From contig OY856186.1 of the NCBI GenBank assembly GCA_963693315.1, positions 386,306,865-386,370,864 on the forward strand: a stretch of DNA of 64,000 nt, read 5' to 3'. The notes beneath the pieces are model-generated. The model ran no database searches, was not told where the DNA came from, and saw only the letters and a list, made by a program, of their open reading frames with translations. Position 1 is the first letter of the stretch. Each line of letters starts with the position of its first letter. The position numbers and the translations under genes were made by a program. The DNA comes from Diogma glabrata (taxonomy: Eukaryota > Arthropoda > Insecta > Diptera > Cylindrotomidae). Shown here in pieces: positions 45,809 to 58,200 of this stretch.

Positions 45809-47027
45809 CTGGATTTTGCAAAATGAAACTATTTAATTTTAGTAATGTCCAAACAATTTTATACATTTTTTCATATGCTAATTTGATAGGAAAATATATT
45901 TGGAATGTAGGTTTCACAAAAAAACCTAACGAAAATATTGTGAAAATTGCTATTGAATTGTTGGTTGTTGGTGCTTCACCCCGGTCGAGTGAAACAAAAA
46001 TTTCTGTTTTGTTGTGAAATTTTCAATTATAGAAGTTATGAAATCGAATTTTGTCTTGCGAAAATTAAAATTTTAAAATCCTATAATGTTCACAACTAAG
46101 AACTGTTCACAACTAAGAACTGTTAAAAAAAGTTGGATGCAGGTTTCAAATATTTTGTTATGAAATTTTTTAAAGAAATTTAGCTATACATAAAATCAAA
46201 CCAAATTATTGTGTTTTACTCAATTTAAAAAAAAGCAGTTTTGTTCATGACCACAGAAAAATTAATATAAATAAAAGAAAATCAAATTTTATTACCACCA
46301 GATAGTACATTATTCAACATTTTCACTAAGAAAAATTTGTTGACAAGCAAAATTTTCGAGGATATGTGCAAGCGAAAGAATGTGTACTCGTTGTTATCAA
46401 ATTAAACGTATGAATTTCCTTATACAATTTGTAAAGCATTCTAAAGTAAAGCAAGTAAAGCATTGTAAAGCATTCTAATAAGTTAAAGTTAGCACACAAA
46501 TAATTTAAAAATAATTAGTTTAGAGACTTGGTTTTGGAAAAAAAATTGGTCAACTTCGGAAATTTTCCCGAAAAACTAGATTTTCGTATGAACCTTCTTT
46601 ATGTAGTTCTAAGCACTATCCTAAAAGTACCCATCGATACATATGCAGCTAAAAATTTTATCCGGGGTTCAAGGTCACAAAAAATGTTTTTCAGCAAACG
46701 GCTGTAAAGTTTAACTTTACTGCCGCTAGGGAAGAGAGAAGAATGTTAAAGTCACTTTTTTGTAAAGTTTCGTTTGAAAAGTTACTTTAAAGTTACTTTT
46801 TTGACTTATAATCAAAGCGGCTGTAAAGTAAAGCCATTTTTATTTTTTTTACGGCGACAGTGAAGTGATTTCATATTTTTACGGTGGCAGAAAAAGTCTC
46901 CATTTCTTTCCATACTTTTAAGATTTTTGTTATTTTTTTCCAAACAAATTGTATATCTATGACAACAAAAAATAACAAATAGTTTGAATGGATTACGAAA
47001 TTTTGAATTATTGTATAACTATGACAA
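45809..47027. other. upstream of DNAI1 exon 2, unassigned
   Basis: AT-rich. The DNAI1 start exon and promoter may lie here or further upstream, but none was identified. Around 46705-46825 there are several repeats of AAAGTTACTTT-like words. Confidence 0.35.
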
Positions 47028-48314
47028 TAAAAAAAATAACATTTTGTCAATTATTCTATTGGATGTAGTGTTATCCGGGAAAAAACATTGAAATCCTTGA
47101 GTTCTACTAAATGTCCGATAACCGCATCGAAAGAAATTGCAGTTACAATTTTAATTTCAATTGAAATTAGTACAACAATACCAATGAACCAAGAAGAATT
47201 AAGAAATCAAAGCGGTTGGTATTATGGACCCTCACCGACATCTACGAAATGTTCTTAGAAGAAAACCCCGATGTCGAAATCAGCTTCTCAAAGTTCACCA
47301 CGTTGCGACAAAAGGAATGTATTTTAGCCGGACCTACTGGAACAAACAATGTTTGTATATGTTCGTTTGATGTGTAAACCACTCTTAAATTTAATAAAAA
47401 ATGTAAAAGATCTGCTTAAGAAACTGAGTTGTTCTAATGATACAGTGGATTGTGCATCAAATATATGTAATGATTGTAAAAATATCTTGGAAGCTTTCGC
47501 AGGAATCGCTTGAATTTTACGGAATCTCTTGAATTTTACGAAGAAATACATTATGAGCAATGCAAGATAGATATTCGTTAGAACGCATTGAAAAATAAAG
47601 AATTTGTAGAAGAGTTAATACATAAATCGGTCAACATATTAAAAATGGATGATTTCATCGCAAAGCAGAAATCAAAGTTTCTTAAAGAAACAAATCTAAA
47701 ACTACGCCTCGGCGAATACGTTTTCATTATGGATTTATCAAAAAACTATTATATGATAACCCAGAATGAGATACAAGCTGCATATTTCAATAAAGATTAA
47801 GCCCTAATCCACCCAATCGTAGTTTACTACAAATAATGTAATGATAAGCTAGAGGTCTTATCTTTTGTCATTATATCTGATCATTTAATGCATAACACAG
47901 TTGTAGTTCATAAATGCCAGGGAAGGTGTATTGAATTCATTGAAAAACATCAATAAATATATCCAAGTATTAATTTTTTTTTAAATTTTATGGATGGTTC
48001 ATTTTAGAAATCTTAGCAAACATATTGATGATTTTAAAATATCTGCAAAATGGCATTTCTTTGCAATTGCTTATAAAAAGCCTCCATCGGATGGGACTAG
48101 AGGCACACTTAAAAGAGAAGCCCGGAGAGCATCGCTTAAAGGAGAAAAAATATCAACAGTAAGGGAATTATTTGAATGAGTGAAAATATCTTTTCCAATT
48201 CCTTTCGATGCGGTATTCGGACATTAAAATAATTAGTGGAACTCAAGGATTTTACTATTTTTAACCGGATGTCACTACACCCGATAAAATAATTGCCAAA
48301 ATATTTTCCTTTTC
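47028..48314 (+). mobile_element. DNA transposon with inverted ends of about 110 bp
   Basis: 47028-47139 and about 48195-48314 are imperfect inverted copies sharing GTAGTG, ATCCTTGAGTTC(T/C)ACTAA, ATGTCCGA and ACCGCATCGAAAG. The interior codes on the plus strand for a degraded transposase-like protein of the same family as that in 35944-36333. Confidence 0.72.
47180..48230 (+). pseudogene. transposase-like protein, decayed copy
   Basis: Readable blocks in changing frames: IYEMFLEENPDVEISFSKFT, RQKECILAGPTGTNNVC, then an open run at 47588-47797 with MDDFIAKQKSKFLKET, VFIMDLSKNYYMITQNE, then HPIVVYYK, VLSFVIISDHLMHNT and finally SDGTRGTLKREARRASLKGE. The last block is the counterpart of CDGIGGTLKRAAHR at 36.0 kb. 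The MDLSKNY and ISD aspartates could be catalytic acids of an RNase H fold; this is inference. Stops and shifts make it non-functional. Confidence 0.6.
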
Positions 48315-48993
48315 CAATAATCAGAAATATTTCAATTTAAAGGCAAAAAAAATATATAAATTAATTTTTTAATATATTTGTTTATAATATTAACATTGTT
48401 TCATTATAAAATTAAATTAAAAATTAAAATTAAAATATAAAATTTTCAATGTATTAGATTCACATTTAGTAAAGAATAATTTACTTGATAAAAAACACAT
48501 GTGAATTTTTCAAATACTAAACTTTAAAAAATCGTATAAAAAATCCATATGGAATCTCTCACTTTTTTTTGGTAATTTCAAAGCTGCATGTGCTTACTTT
48601 AAAATTTGTGAAAAACAAAAAAGGACGACTTTTGATATGAGCTTTGAAGTAAACAAAGGTTTAACGTGCCTCCTAGCGGACAAGAGAAATATTATTAATT
48701 ACCATCTTACAAATTTCGATTACTCAACTATTTTTCTCTTCACTTGCAAAAATATACTTAAATCGCATGAGATTTGTGGCGCCTATTAACAAAACATTGA
48801 CACCATTACGAAAACTACGTGAAAAAGCCTAAAAAATTCAACCGCGCATGACACCAATTCAGAGTACTCAAAAAAAATCTAGAAATAATTTTTTTTCTTT
48901 CGTCAATACGAACAATATATCAAAACTTCAGATTTTTTAAAAATCAAAAATTTAAATATCGACAAAAAAATGTACGTTTTCAAAATAATAGCT
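48315..48993. other. unassigned AT-rich sequence
   Basis: Between the transposon and the LTR retrotransposon. Nothing recognised. Confidence 0.4.
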
Positions 48994-50206
48994 TCTAGTG
49001 ATTCTGTTGGCCCTTTTACGGAGCCACGTATAATTGTTGGACCTTTGTTACTAGATATGTTATTCAAAGAAGTACTAAATATATTATTCAGAAAAAATTC
49101 TGTACAAATAAACGGGATAGCCGTGTTACCCCTACATAAACCCGGTCTTGGGAACCTCTTATATACACTGACGGCTCTAGCCTAACATTCCCAGACGGAA
49201 ATCAAAATTTGAATTCAATTCAAAATAAAAATAAATATATATATATATATAAAAAAAAATTCAATAAAAAAGAATGGAATATAATATATGTATAAAAATA
49301 TTGATAAATATAATTTGTATAAAAACCTTATTTTATATTTCTGTTGATGCTGTTTCCACCAGTTGCAATACCACGCTCCAAAGTTGTTGAATTTTGATCT
49401 GGATAAGCAGAGATATTATTTCGGATACCAAGTGAACTTCTTTAAGCCAATATTTGCTTAATTCCTGATTTGAAATATTAGAATATCCATTTGAAACTAC
49501 GGCACCACTACTATTGTTGTTATTATTATTCAAAACATTGACATCTTTTTGATAATCCAAATTTGTATTATATATTGAAAAAAACATCTGGTGTCACATG
49601 ATGAAACATTTTCATTAATGTTAACTTCTTATAAAGTGGACTATTACAAGTCACAACTGGCCATAATAAATCTTTTTTATTGTATTCTTATTAATGTTTA
49701 CAACCATAATAACAATAATAATTTCATTTCAAATTATAAATTTGACTTATATTTTTAGTATTTGATGTTTTTTATTATTTCACATCACATTAATTAGCAA
49801 TTAATTTAAAAGAGCCAACACATATATTAACACCTTAATGAATCTACTAAATTTTTTCTAAAATCAACTCTGAAAATATTTGGTTGAAGCACAAATATGG
49901 AATGACTTTTTAAAAAATGTGTTTTAGTTTGTTACATCTTCCGATGTCAAAACAAATCGTGTAATACTGAAAATTCAGCAAAGATTAGCAACGACATCTG
50001 TTCGTTAGAATTGGAAATAAAATTGAGTACGTTCGTTTGCTTTTTATAGTATATTCGAAATTTAACTAGCAGTTAAGTATTAGAAAATTTTAAAATTATT
50101 ATTAATGTAAAAATGAACGGAAGCTAATGAAATACATTTTTATTGAATTAGAAAACGAAGATGAATTTGGTTTTATTATTGTTTTGCGAATATTGCGAAC
50201 GTTACA
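48994..50206 (-). repeat. 3' LTR, 1213 bp
   Basis: The minus strand begins TGTAACGTTCGC (50206). It differs from the 5' LTR by a shorter TA microsatellite (6 bp) and three base changes noticed. It contains an 84-codon asparagine-rich frame at 49333-49587 that is probably not a gene. Confidence 0.9.
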
Positions 50207-50531
50207 CCATGAATTCAAGGTAAAAACCCAAGATTTTTACTCTTGAAATCACAAAAACGTCGCCATCCCCTCCATGACAGAAAACCACCGAACTACTTCC
50301 ACCTATTAAACTGTATCTGGGATCGAGATACCCACAGTCACTGGCGTCAAGGCAGATGACCGGTTCCAACACTCATGAAGTCCTTAAGAACTTCACTGAG
50401 TATTGAGACCGACCATCCATCCGAACGTCAGCACCATGGACACCCCGATACAACCAGTAAGTATGACCTGAAGATGTGAACCCCAGAGACGACAATCAGC
50501 CAGAGGAACAACCCTACCTAACGAAAAGACA

Positions 50532-53500
50532 TCATTCCCTGATGTCTTTCGCGTGATGGACTCCAAGATTCTTACCGCTCATATCTGTGCACTCGTAGAG
50601 TACATTTCCAATCTTAGTCTTAATCATTGCAGGTAAGAACTTTGGAGCCAATTTTGCCGAGAATTTTTTTGTAGCGTCACTCAAATGATGTTGCCGTACA
50701 AACACACGTTGTTGTGGTTGAAAAGTCCGTAGTTTAGATCGCAGGTTGTACTGATGTTGCGATTTCTTAAAAGCTGCTTTCAAATTTTCCTGAACACGGT
50801 TCCGAAGCAGAGTCAAATGATCAGAACGTTCTAATTCCTCACCAGCATCTTCACCAAGCTGGTGTAGTGATCTCAACAAATGGTAAGTATTTCCATCCGA
50901 GACTGGATGTTGACCAAATAATAGATAGTACGGTGAGTACTTGGTAGCAGAATGTACTGCAGCCCGCAGTGCATATGCGATTTCACCAATTTGTGAGTCC
51001 CACTTGGTATGTTGACCTTTTATGAACGCTCGAATTGCTGCAAGTACTGACCTATTGACCCGCTCTGACGCGTTGCTTTGAGGACTATAAACACCGGTCC
51101 TAATGTGTTTAATGCCGAAATCTGACAAAAGACTTTGAAAGTTCCTACTAGTGAACTGTTTGCCATTGTCACTGTGCAGAAACTCTGGTACCCCATATGT
51201 AAGAAACACTTCATTCCTTAGAAAAGCATTCACCTTCGGTGAAGTTGCGTTTCTAAGTGGTTTCAGTAGTACAAACTTCGTAGCATGATCCAGAACTATC
51301 AATAACACCGTATTCCCAAGTGTAGAACGAGTGTACGGTCCCAAAAAATCTATATAGACTCTCTGCCATGGACGTGCTGTTTCGAATTGATATTGCATCG
51401 GAGGACGCAATATCTGATTCGTGGCTTTTGTTTGTTTACATGTGTCGCAGGACACAACATAGTTGTGTACCTGTGACGCCATGCCCGGCCAATAATAAAG
51501 ACGTCGAAGTAATTCTAAAGTCTTTTTAACACCTCCATGAGCAGCAGTACTATCATCATGATGTTTCTGAATCATGTTTGAAGTCATCGGTTTTGGTACC
51601 CAGAGTTTCCACACAGGAACATCGTTAGGTATTGCATCAGGTCTTGGCTCAATACGTATGTATAGCTTATCATCCACGACTTTAACTGATGGAAAGTCCT
51701 TAGGAGATGATTGAACTTTAGCTATCATATCCGTATATTCGTTGTGCCGATAACCTTCATTGTCGATTTTAATTTCATTAATGTGATGTACTAATGCTTC
51801 CGTCAATTCCTCGTGTGTATCGTCATAAAGACGAGATAGAGCATCAGGGACTATATTTTGGGTACCTTTTTGGTGGACAATGGTAAAATCCATATGTTGG
51901 AGTTTTAGGCTCCACCTAGCCAGACGACCACTCAAGTCTTTCTGTGACATAAGCCACTTCAGACTTGAGTGATCAGTCACAATCGTAAATCGGTGACCTT
52001 CAACATAGCCCCTGAATTTCTTCACACTCAGAATTGCCGCAAGACATTCCAGCTCAGAAACCGAATAGTTTCGTTGAGCTTTGTTTAGCTTCTTCGACAT
52101 GAAGGCTATCGGACACTCTTGTCCGTCAGTATCAACCTGATACAACACACTACCTATCCCTGTCAGACTCGCATCGCATCTAATAAAGAACTCTTTATTA
52201 TAGTCAGGGTTTATCAATACTGGTGCTGTAGTCAGCAATCGTTTTAAATTTTCGAAAGCAGCTTGCGCTTCTAATGTCCATTTCAATTTTCCCGAACTCT
52301 TCTTTAATAAATCTGTAATTGGTGATACCACGCTTGCATAGTTTGGTATGAAACGTTGGTACCAACCAGCCATTCCCAATAGTCTACGTATTTGTTTTAC
52401 TGTTGACGGAGCTGGATACTCAGCAACAGCTCTTACCTTGTCAGGGTCTGTTCGAAGACCATCTTCACCGACCAAAAATCCCAAGTATTTCACCTCTCTC
52501 AGAACAAATTTGCTTTTCTTGAGGTTTATGGTTAACCCAACCGCTCTTAACAATGAAGAGACTTTGGACAGCAATTCCATATGTTCCTGGAACGTGGAAG
52601 AGACTACCAATAGATCATCTAAATAAACAAAGACATTTTCGTGATATTGATGTGGTATCACTTTGTGCATTAGCCGACACATTGTCTGGGGAGCATTGCA
52701 CAATCCAAAGGGCATAACCCGGAATTGATACAATGGACGACCAGGCACTGTGAAGGCTGTCTTGTCTCTAGATGCTTCTGCCAGAGGAATCTGCCAGAAA
52801 GCATCTTTGAGATCAATACTGGAAATGTACTTTGTGCTATTTAGACGACCTAGTAAGCCATCAATCAAGGGAAGTGGGTAAGCGTCCTTTTTAGTTAGTG
52901 AATCGACACGACGGCTATCAATACATAATCTGTTTTTACCAGATTCTTTTTGTACCAAAACCACTGGCGAGCACCAAGAACTGTTACTCTCTTCGATCAC
53001 GCCCATTTGAAGCATTCGGTCGAGTTCGGCATAAACCTTTAGTTGAACAGCCGGCGATGTGGGATAATGCCTCTGTTTAACAGGTGCATTATCACCAACA
53101 TCGATGACATGTTCAACCAAAGAAGTCTTTCCGAGCCCGGACACTTCAAATGACGGGAAAGAATCCTTGATCATATCCAGTTCATGTTGCTGATCAGTGG
53201 TGAGGTTATGAATATTTAAAGTTATTGGCTCTGTACGAGTCAGTTCACTAATAAAAGAATGAACAATACCGAATTTCTCCCAGAAATCTATGCCCAGGTA
53301 GAGCTCTTCTCGTAATCCAGGGACTATATGGAACCGCATTGGTTTAGTGGAGCCATTCACTGTTATTGGAATTTCAATGTAACCTAAAATTTTAGTTGCA
53401 GTACCATCTGCCGTACGAATACACGAAGTGTACTTACGGTAGGTTGTACCTGATGATTCCAATAATTCCAAGGAATTTCTTCCTAGTATAGTGATTGACG

Positions 53501-53849
53501 CTCCACTATCCAATAATCCTGAAATATTTTTGTTCAAAATCTTAATTGTTAGTCGCGGCCGAGGATCCTTTGTTTCTGAAAGGATAGATGAAATACAAGC
53601 TTTACGAAATAATTTCCTCATCCTCCAATATCTAATGTTGCGTTCAAGACGTCTAAAATATGTGTGATGTAATGATGGGAAATTAAATGTACTAGGTGAT
53701 TTTATTCTGTTTTCCTTGGTGGTGGATCGTTCTGCGTTCCTACATCTCTCGTCGATTTCTTCGGGCTCACTGGATGTTGAACCGAGGGTACCATCCCCGA
53801 AGCATGTACTCTCGGACGGTAGTTTACCGACGGGTGACAATATGAACAA
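50532..53849 (-). CDS. pol: retrotransposon pol, 1105 codons (copy 1)
   Basis: Protease, reverse transcriptase, RNase H and integrase in Gypsy order. Protease DSGA at about residue 114; RT FRVMPFGLCNAPQTM and YLDD at 409-412; RNase H starting FFIRCDASLTGIGSVLYQ (about 525) and ending GTQNIVPDALSRLY; integrase zinc region HH...CDTC (about 760-805), then YIDFLGPY, SDNGKQF and NASERVNRS, with 34 residues between the second and third catalytic acids. The end has a GPY/F-like segment. Intact. The first 50 codons overlap the upstream knuckle ORF in another frame, so translation is expected by -1 frameshift rather than from the ATG. Confidence 0.93.
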   Translation of the reverse strand: MFILSPVGKLPSESTCFGDGTLGSTSSEPEEIDERCRNAERSTTKENRIKSPSTFNFPSLHHTYFRRLERNIRYWRMRKLFRKACISSILSETKDPRPRLTIKILNKNISGLLDSGASITILGRNSLELLESSGTTYRKYTSCIRTADGTATKILGYIEIPITVNGSTKPMRFHIVPGLREELYLGIDFWEKFGIVHSFISELTRTEPITLNIHNLTTDQQHELDMIKDSFPSFEVSGLGKTSLVEHVIDVGDNAPVKQRHYPTSPAVQLKVYAELDRMLQMGVIEESNSSWCSPVVLVQKESGKNRLCIDSRRVDSLTKKDAYPLPLIDGLLGRLNSTKYISSIDLKDAFWQIPLAEASRDKTAFTVPGRPLYQFRVMPFGLCNAPQTMCRLMHKVIPHQYHENVFVYLDDLLVVSSTFQEHMELLSKVSSLLRAVGLTINLKKSKFVLREVKYLGFLVGEDGLRTDPDKVRAVAEYPAPSTVKQIRRLLGMAGWYQRFIPNYASVVSPITDLLKKSSGKLKWTLEAQAAFENLKRLLTTAPVLINPDYNKEFFIRCDASLTGIGSVLYQVDTDGQECPIAFMSKKLNKAQRNYSVSELECLAAILSVKKFRGYVEGHRFTIVTDHSSLKWLMSQKDLSGRLARWSLKLQHMDFTIVHQKGTQNIVPDALSRLYDDTHEELTEALVHHINEIKIDNEGYRHNEYTDMIAKVQSSPKDFPSVKVVDDKLYIRIEPRPDAIPNDVPVWKLWVPKPMTSNMIQKHHDDSTAAHGGVKKTLELLRRLYYWPGMASQVHNYVVSCDTCKQTKATNQILRPPMQYQFETARPWQRVYIDFLGPYTRSTLGNTVLLIVLDHATKFVLLKPLRNATSPKVNAFLRNEVFLTYGVPEFLHSDNGKQFTSRNFQSLLSDFGIKHIRTGVYSPQSNASERVNRSVLAAIRAFIKGQHTKWDSQIGEIAYALRAAVHSATKYSPYYLLFGQHPVSDGNTYHLLRSLHQLGEDAGEELERSDHLTLLRNRVQENLKAAFKKSQHQYNLRSKLRTFQPQQRVFVRQHHLSDATKKFSAKLAPKFLPAMIKTKIGNVLYECTDMSGKNLGVHHAKDIRE

Positions 53850-54100
53850 TTTGCGTAAATAACGTCCGGTTTGTTACATTTCCAGCAATACAATTTTATC
53901 CGATTCTTAGAGCAATCAGGAGCTCGATGACCGTTTACTCCACATCTGAAACATACTATTGGTTGTCTGGATATTGATGGACCAGGTTGACTGTTGTCAG
54001 ATGTTATGCTATTTCGCTGCAATATCCGTCTCTGTGTTGAATCCACCGCATCAATATATCCATGTTGTTCTGGTTCAGCATCCACCTCATAATCATCCAT
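53702..54100 (-). CDS. gag: gag zinc-knuckle segment (copy 1)
   Basis: 132 codons with CFRCGVNGHRAPDC, a standard CCHC knuckle, and a second cysteine cluster CWKC...CSYC. It is in the same frame as the capsid part of gag but separated by a TAA at 54128-54130. It overlaps the pol frame by 148 bases. Confidence 0.75.
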   Translation of the reverse strand: MDDYEVDAEPEQHGYIDAVDSTQRRILQRNSITSDNSQPGPSISRQPIVCFRCGVNGHRAPDCSKNRIKLYCWKCNKPDVIYANCSYCHPSVNYRPRVHASGMVPSVQHPVSPKKSTRDVGTQNDPPPRKTE

Positions 54101-54127
54101 CTGTTGTACCTCGCTAATTCTTAAATT

Positions 54128-54780
54128 TTATGTTCTGGTTGGAACTGGTGTGGACCACAAACGTTCAAACTTCTGACATAAAGTCCGAAGTTCATCAATA
54201 GAATGTATTGTTGCAGCCAGAGTAGCGTTTTTGAGCTCCTCACTCAGTCCCTCCCGAGCAATCTCTAGCATTTCACGGTCAGCAAATGGACGTGCTAAGC
54301 GACGGTTTAACGAACCAATCTCCACTAGATATTCGTATACGCTCTCCTTTGACTTTTGTTTGCGGTTCAGAAGAACGCGCAAGATCGCCTTATCATCAGT
54401 GAGCGTACCGAAGGTTTGTAGGAGTCCCTCCCTTAGCACTGGATAGGTCACCACCTCATATTCATGAGTTAAGTTCAAATAGTATCTGTCGGCAGCCCCC
54501 TTGAGATACCGTGGAACGATAGACCTAAGGTCGTCCCAATTCACACGGTCCCTCCTGGCAGCCGCCTCAACTCTGTGAACAAACTCATGAACATCAGGAG
54601 AGTGACCATCTCCTGTGAAGGTTGGAACCCAATTTGAGTCATAACGACTCAAATTGTTCCCACGAACTCCTCGGTACTCCACTGGTGCTAACGCTGGAGC
54701 CGCGTCACGCCATACCTGAGGAGGTTGGTTGTATGGTGGTGGTGCTGTAAGTGGAGCTGGTGGATATATTGGTGGTAGTT
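54128..54780 (-). pseudogene. gag: gag capsid, truncated at the duplication junction (copy 1)
   Basis: Contains the capsid segment (RYDSNWVPTFTGDGHSPDVH, LNRKQKSKESVYEYL) but lacks the N-terminal 250 or so residues because the duplication starts inside gag. It ends with the same TAA as copy 2. Confidence 0.85.
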
Positions 54781-54919
54781 AGCAGTTAAGTATTAGAAAA
54801 TTTTAAAATTATTATTAATGTAAAAATGAACGGAAGCTAATGAAATACATTTTTATTGAATTAGAAAACGAAGATGAATTTGGTTTTATTATTGTTTTGC
54901 GAATATTGCGAACGTTACA
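54781..54919 (-). repeat. 139-bp LTR fragment between the two pol copies
   Basis: Equals 50068-50206, the first 139 bases of the LTR. It joins directly to the gag of the second copy at 54780/54781 with at most one base of shared sequence. Confidence 0.92.
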
Positions 54920-55244
54920 CCATGAATTCAAGGTAAAAACCCAAGATTTTTACTCTTGAAATCACAAAAACGTCGCCATCCCCTCCATGACAGAAAACCA
55001 CCGAACTACTTCCACCTATTAAACTGTATCTGGGATCGAGATACCCACAGTCACTGGCGTCAAGGCAGATGACCGGTTCCAACACTCATGAAGTCCTTAA
55101 GAACTTCACTGAGTATTGAGACCGACCATCCATCCGAACGTCAGCACCATGGACACCCCGATACAACCAGTAAGTATGACCTGAAGATGTGAACCCCAGA
55201 GACGACAATCAGCCAGAGGAACAACCCTACCTAACGAAAAGACA

Positions 55245-58200
55245 TCATTCCCTGATGTCTTTCGCGTGATGGACTCCAAGATTCTTACCGCTCATATCTG
55301 TGCACTCGTAGAGTACATTTCCAATCTTAGTCTTAATCATTGCAGGTAAGAACTTTGGAGCCAATTTTGCCGAGAATTTTTTTGTAGCGTCACTCAAATG
55401 ATGTTGCCGTACAAACACACGTTGTTGTGGTTGAAAAGTCCGTAGTTTAGATCGCAGGTTGTACTGATGTTGCGATTTCTTAAAAGCTGCTTTCAAATTT
55501 TCCTGAACACGGTTCCGAAGCAGAGTCAAATGATCAGAACGTTCTAATTCCTCACCAGCATCTTCACCAAGCTGGTGTAGTGATCTCAACAAATGGTAAG
55601 TATTTCCATCCGAGACTGGATGTTGACCAAATAATAGATAGTACGGTGAGTACTTGGTAGCAGAATGTACTGCAGCCCGCAGTGCATATGCGATTTCACC
55701 AATTTGTGAGTCCCACTTGGTATGTTGACCTTTTATGAACGCTCGAATTGCTGCAAGTACTGACCTATTGACCCGCTCTGACGCGTTGCTTTGAGGACTA
55801 TAAACACCGGTCCTAATGTGTTTAATGCCGAAATCTGACAAAAGACTTTGAAAGTTCCTACTAGTGAACTGTTTGCCATTGTCACTGTGCAGAAACTCTG
55901 GTACCCCATATGTAAGAAACACTTCATTCCTTAGAAAAGCATTCACCTTCGGTGAAGTTGCGTTTCTAAGTGGTTTCAGTAGTACAAACTTCGTAGCATG
56001 ATCCAGAACTATCAATAACACCGTATTCCCAAGTGTAGAACGAGGGTACGGTCCCAAAAAATCAATATAGACTCTCTGCCATGGACGTGCTGTTTCGAAT
56101 TGATATTGCATCGGAGGACGCAATATCTGATTCGTGGCTTTTGTTTGTTTACATGTGTCGCAGGACACAACATAGTTGTGTACCTGTGACGCCATGCCCG
56201 GCCAATAATAAAGACGTCGAAGTAATTCTAAAGTCTTTTTAACACCTCCATGAGCAGCAGTACTATCATCATGATGTTTCTGAATCATGTTTGAAGTCAT
56301 CGGTTTTGGTACCCAGAGTTTCCACACAGGAACATCGTTAGGTATTGCATCAGGTCTTGGCTCAATACGTATGTATAGCTTATCATCCACGACTTTAACT
56401 GATGGAAAGTCCTTAGGAGATGATTGAACTTTAGCTATCATATCCGTATATTCGTTGTGCCGATAACCTTCATTGTCGATTTTAATTTCATTAATGTGAT
56501 GTACTAATGCTTCCGTCAATTCCTCGTGTGTATCGTCATAAAGACGAGATAGAGCATCAGGGACTATATTTTGGGTACCTTTTTGGTGGACAATGGTAAA
56601 ATCCATATGTTGGAGTTTTAGGCTCCACCTAGCCAGACGACTACTCAAGTCTTTCTGTGACATAAGCCACTTCAGACTTGAGTGATCAGTCACAATCGTA
56701 AATCGGTGACCTTCAACATAGCCCCTGAATTTCTTCACACTCAGAATTGCCGCAAGACATTCCAGCTCAGAAACCGAATAGTTTCGTTGAGCTTTGTTTA
56801 GCTTCTTCGACATGAAGGCTATCGGACACTCTTGTCCGTCAGTATCAACCTGATACAACACACTACCTATCCCTGTCAGACTCGCATCGCATCTAATAAA
56901 GAACTCTTTATTATAGTCAGGGTTTATCAATACTGGTGCTGTAGTCAGCAATCGTTTTAAATTTTCGAAAGCAGCTTGCGCTTCTAATGTCCATTTCAAT
57001 TTTCCCGAACTCTTCTTTAATAAATCTGTAATTGGTGATACCACGCTTGCATAGTTTGGTATGAAACGTTGGTACCAACCAGCCATTCCCAATAGTCTAC
57101 GTATTTGTTTTACTGTTGACGGAGCTGGATACTCAGCAACAGCTCTTACCTTGTCAGGGTCTGTTCGAAGACCATCTTCACCGACCAAAAATCCCAAGTA
57201 TTTCACCTCTCTCAGAACAAATTTGCTTTTCTTGAGGTTTATGGTTAACCCAACCGCTCTTAACAATGAAGAGACTTTGGACAGCAATTCCATATGTTCC
57301 TGGAACGTGGAAGAGACTACCAATAGATCATCTAAATAAACAAAGACATTTTCGTGATATTGATGTGGTATCACTTTGTGCATTAGCCGACACATTGTCT
57401 GGGGAGCATTGCACAATCCAAAGGGCATAACCCGGAATTGATACAATGGACGACCAGGCACTGTGAAGGCTGTCTTGTCTCTAGATGCTTCTGCCAGAGG
57501 AATCTGCCAGAAAGCATCTTTGAGATCAATACTGGAAATGTACTTTGTGCTATTTAGACGACCTAGTAAGCCATCAATCAAGGGAAGTGGGTAAGCGTCC
57601 TTTTTAGTTAGTGAATTGACACGACGGCTATCAATACATAATCTGTTTTTACCAGATTCTTTTTGTACCAAAACCACTGGCGAGCACCAAGAACTGTTAC
57701 TCTCTTCGATCACGCCCATTTGAAGCATTCGGTCGAGTTCGGCATAAGCCTTTAGTTGAACAGCCGGCGATGTGGGATAATGCCTCTGTTTAACAGGTGC
57801 ATTATCAACAACATCGATGACATGTTCAACCAAAGAAGTCTTTCCGAGCCCGGACACTTCAAATGACGGGAAAGAATCCTTGATCATATCCAGTTCATGT
57901 TGCTGATCAGTGGTGAGGTTATGAATATTTAAAGTTATTGGCTCTGTACGAGTCAGTTCACTAACAAAAGAATGAACAATACCGAATTTCTCCCAGAAAT
58001 CTATGCCCAGGTAGAGCTCTTCTCGTAATCCAGGGACTATATGGAACCGCATTGGTTTAGTGGAGCCATTCACTGTTATTGGAATTTCAATGTAACCTAA
58101 AATTTTAATTGCAGTACCATCTGCCGTACGAATACACGAAGTGTACTTACGGTAGGTTGCATCTGATGATTCCAATAATTCCAAGGAATTTCTTCCTAGT

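Noticed and set aside
49333..49587. 84-codon asparagine-rich ORF, repeated at 63069-63323
   Set aside because: It lies wholly within the LTRs, which explains the duplication; no coding signature beyond being open.
52348..52626. Plus-strand frames inside pol and gag, such as 52348-52626 and 59464-59802
   Set aside because: Antisense shadows of intact pol or gag.
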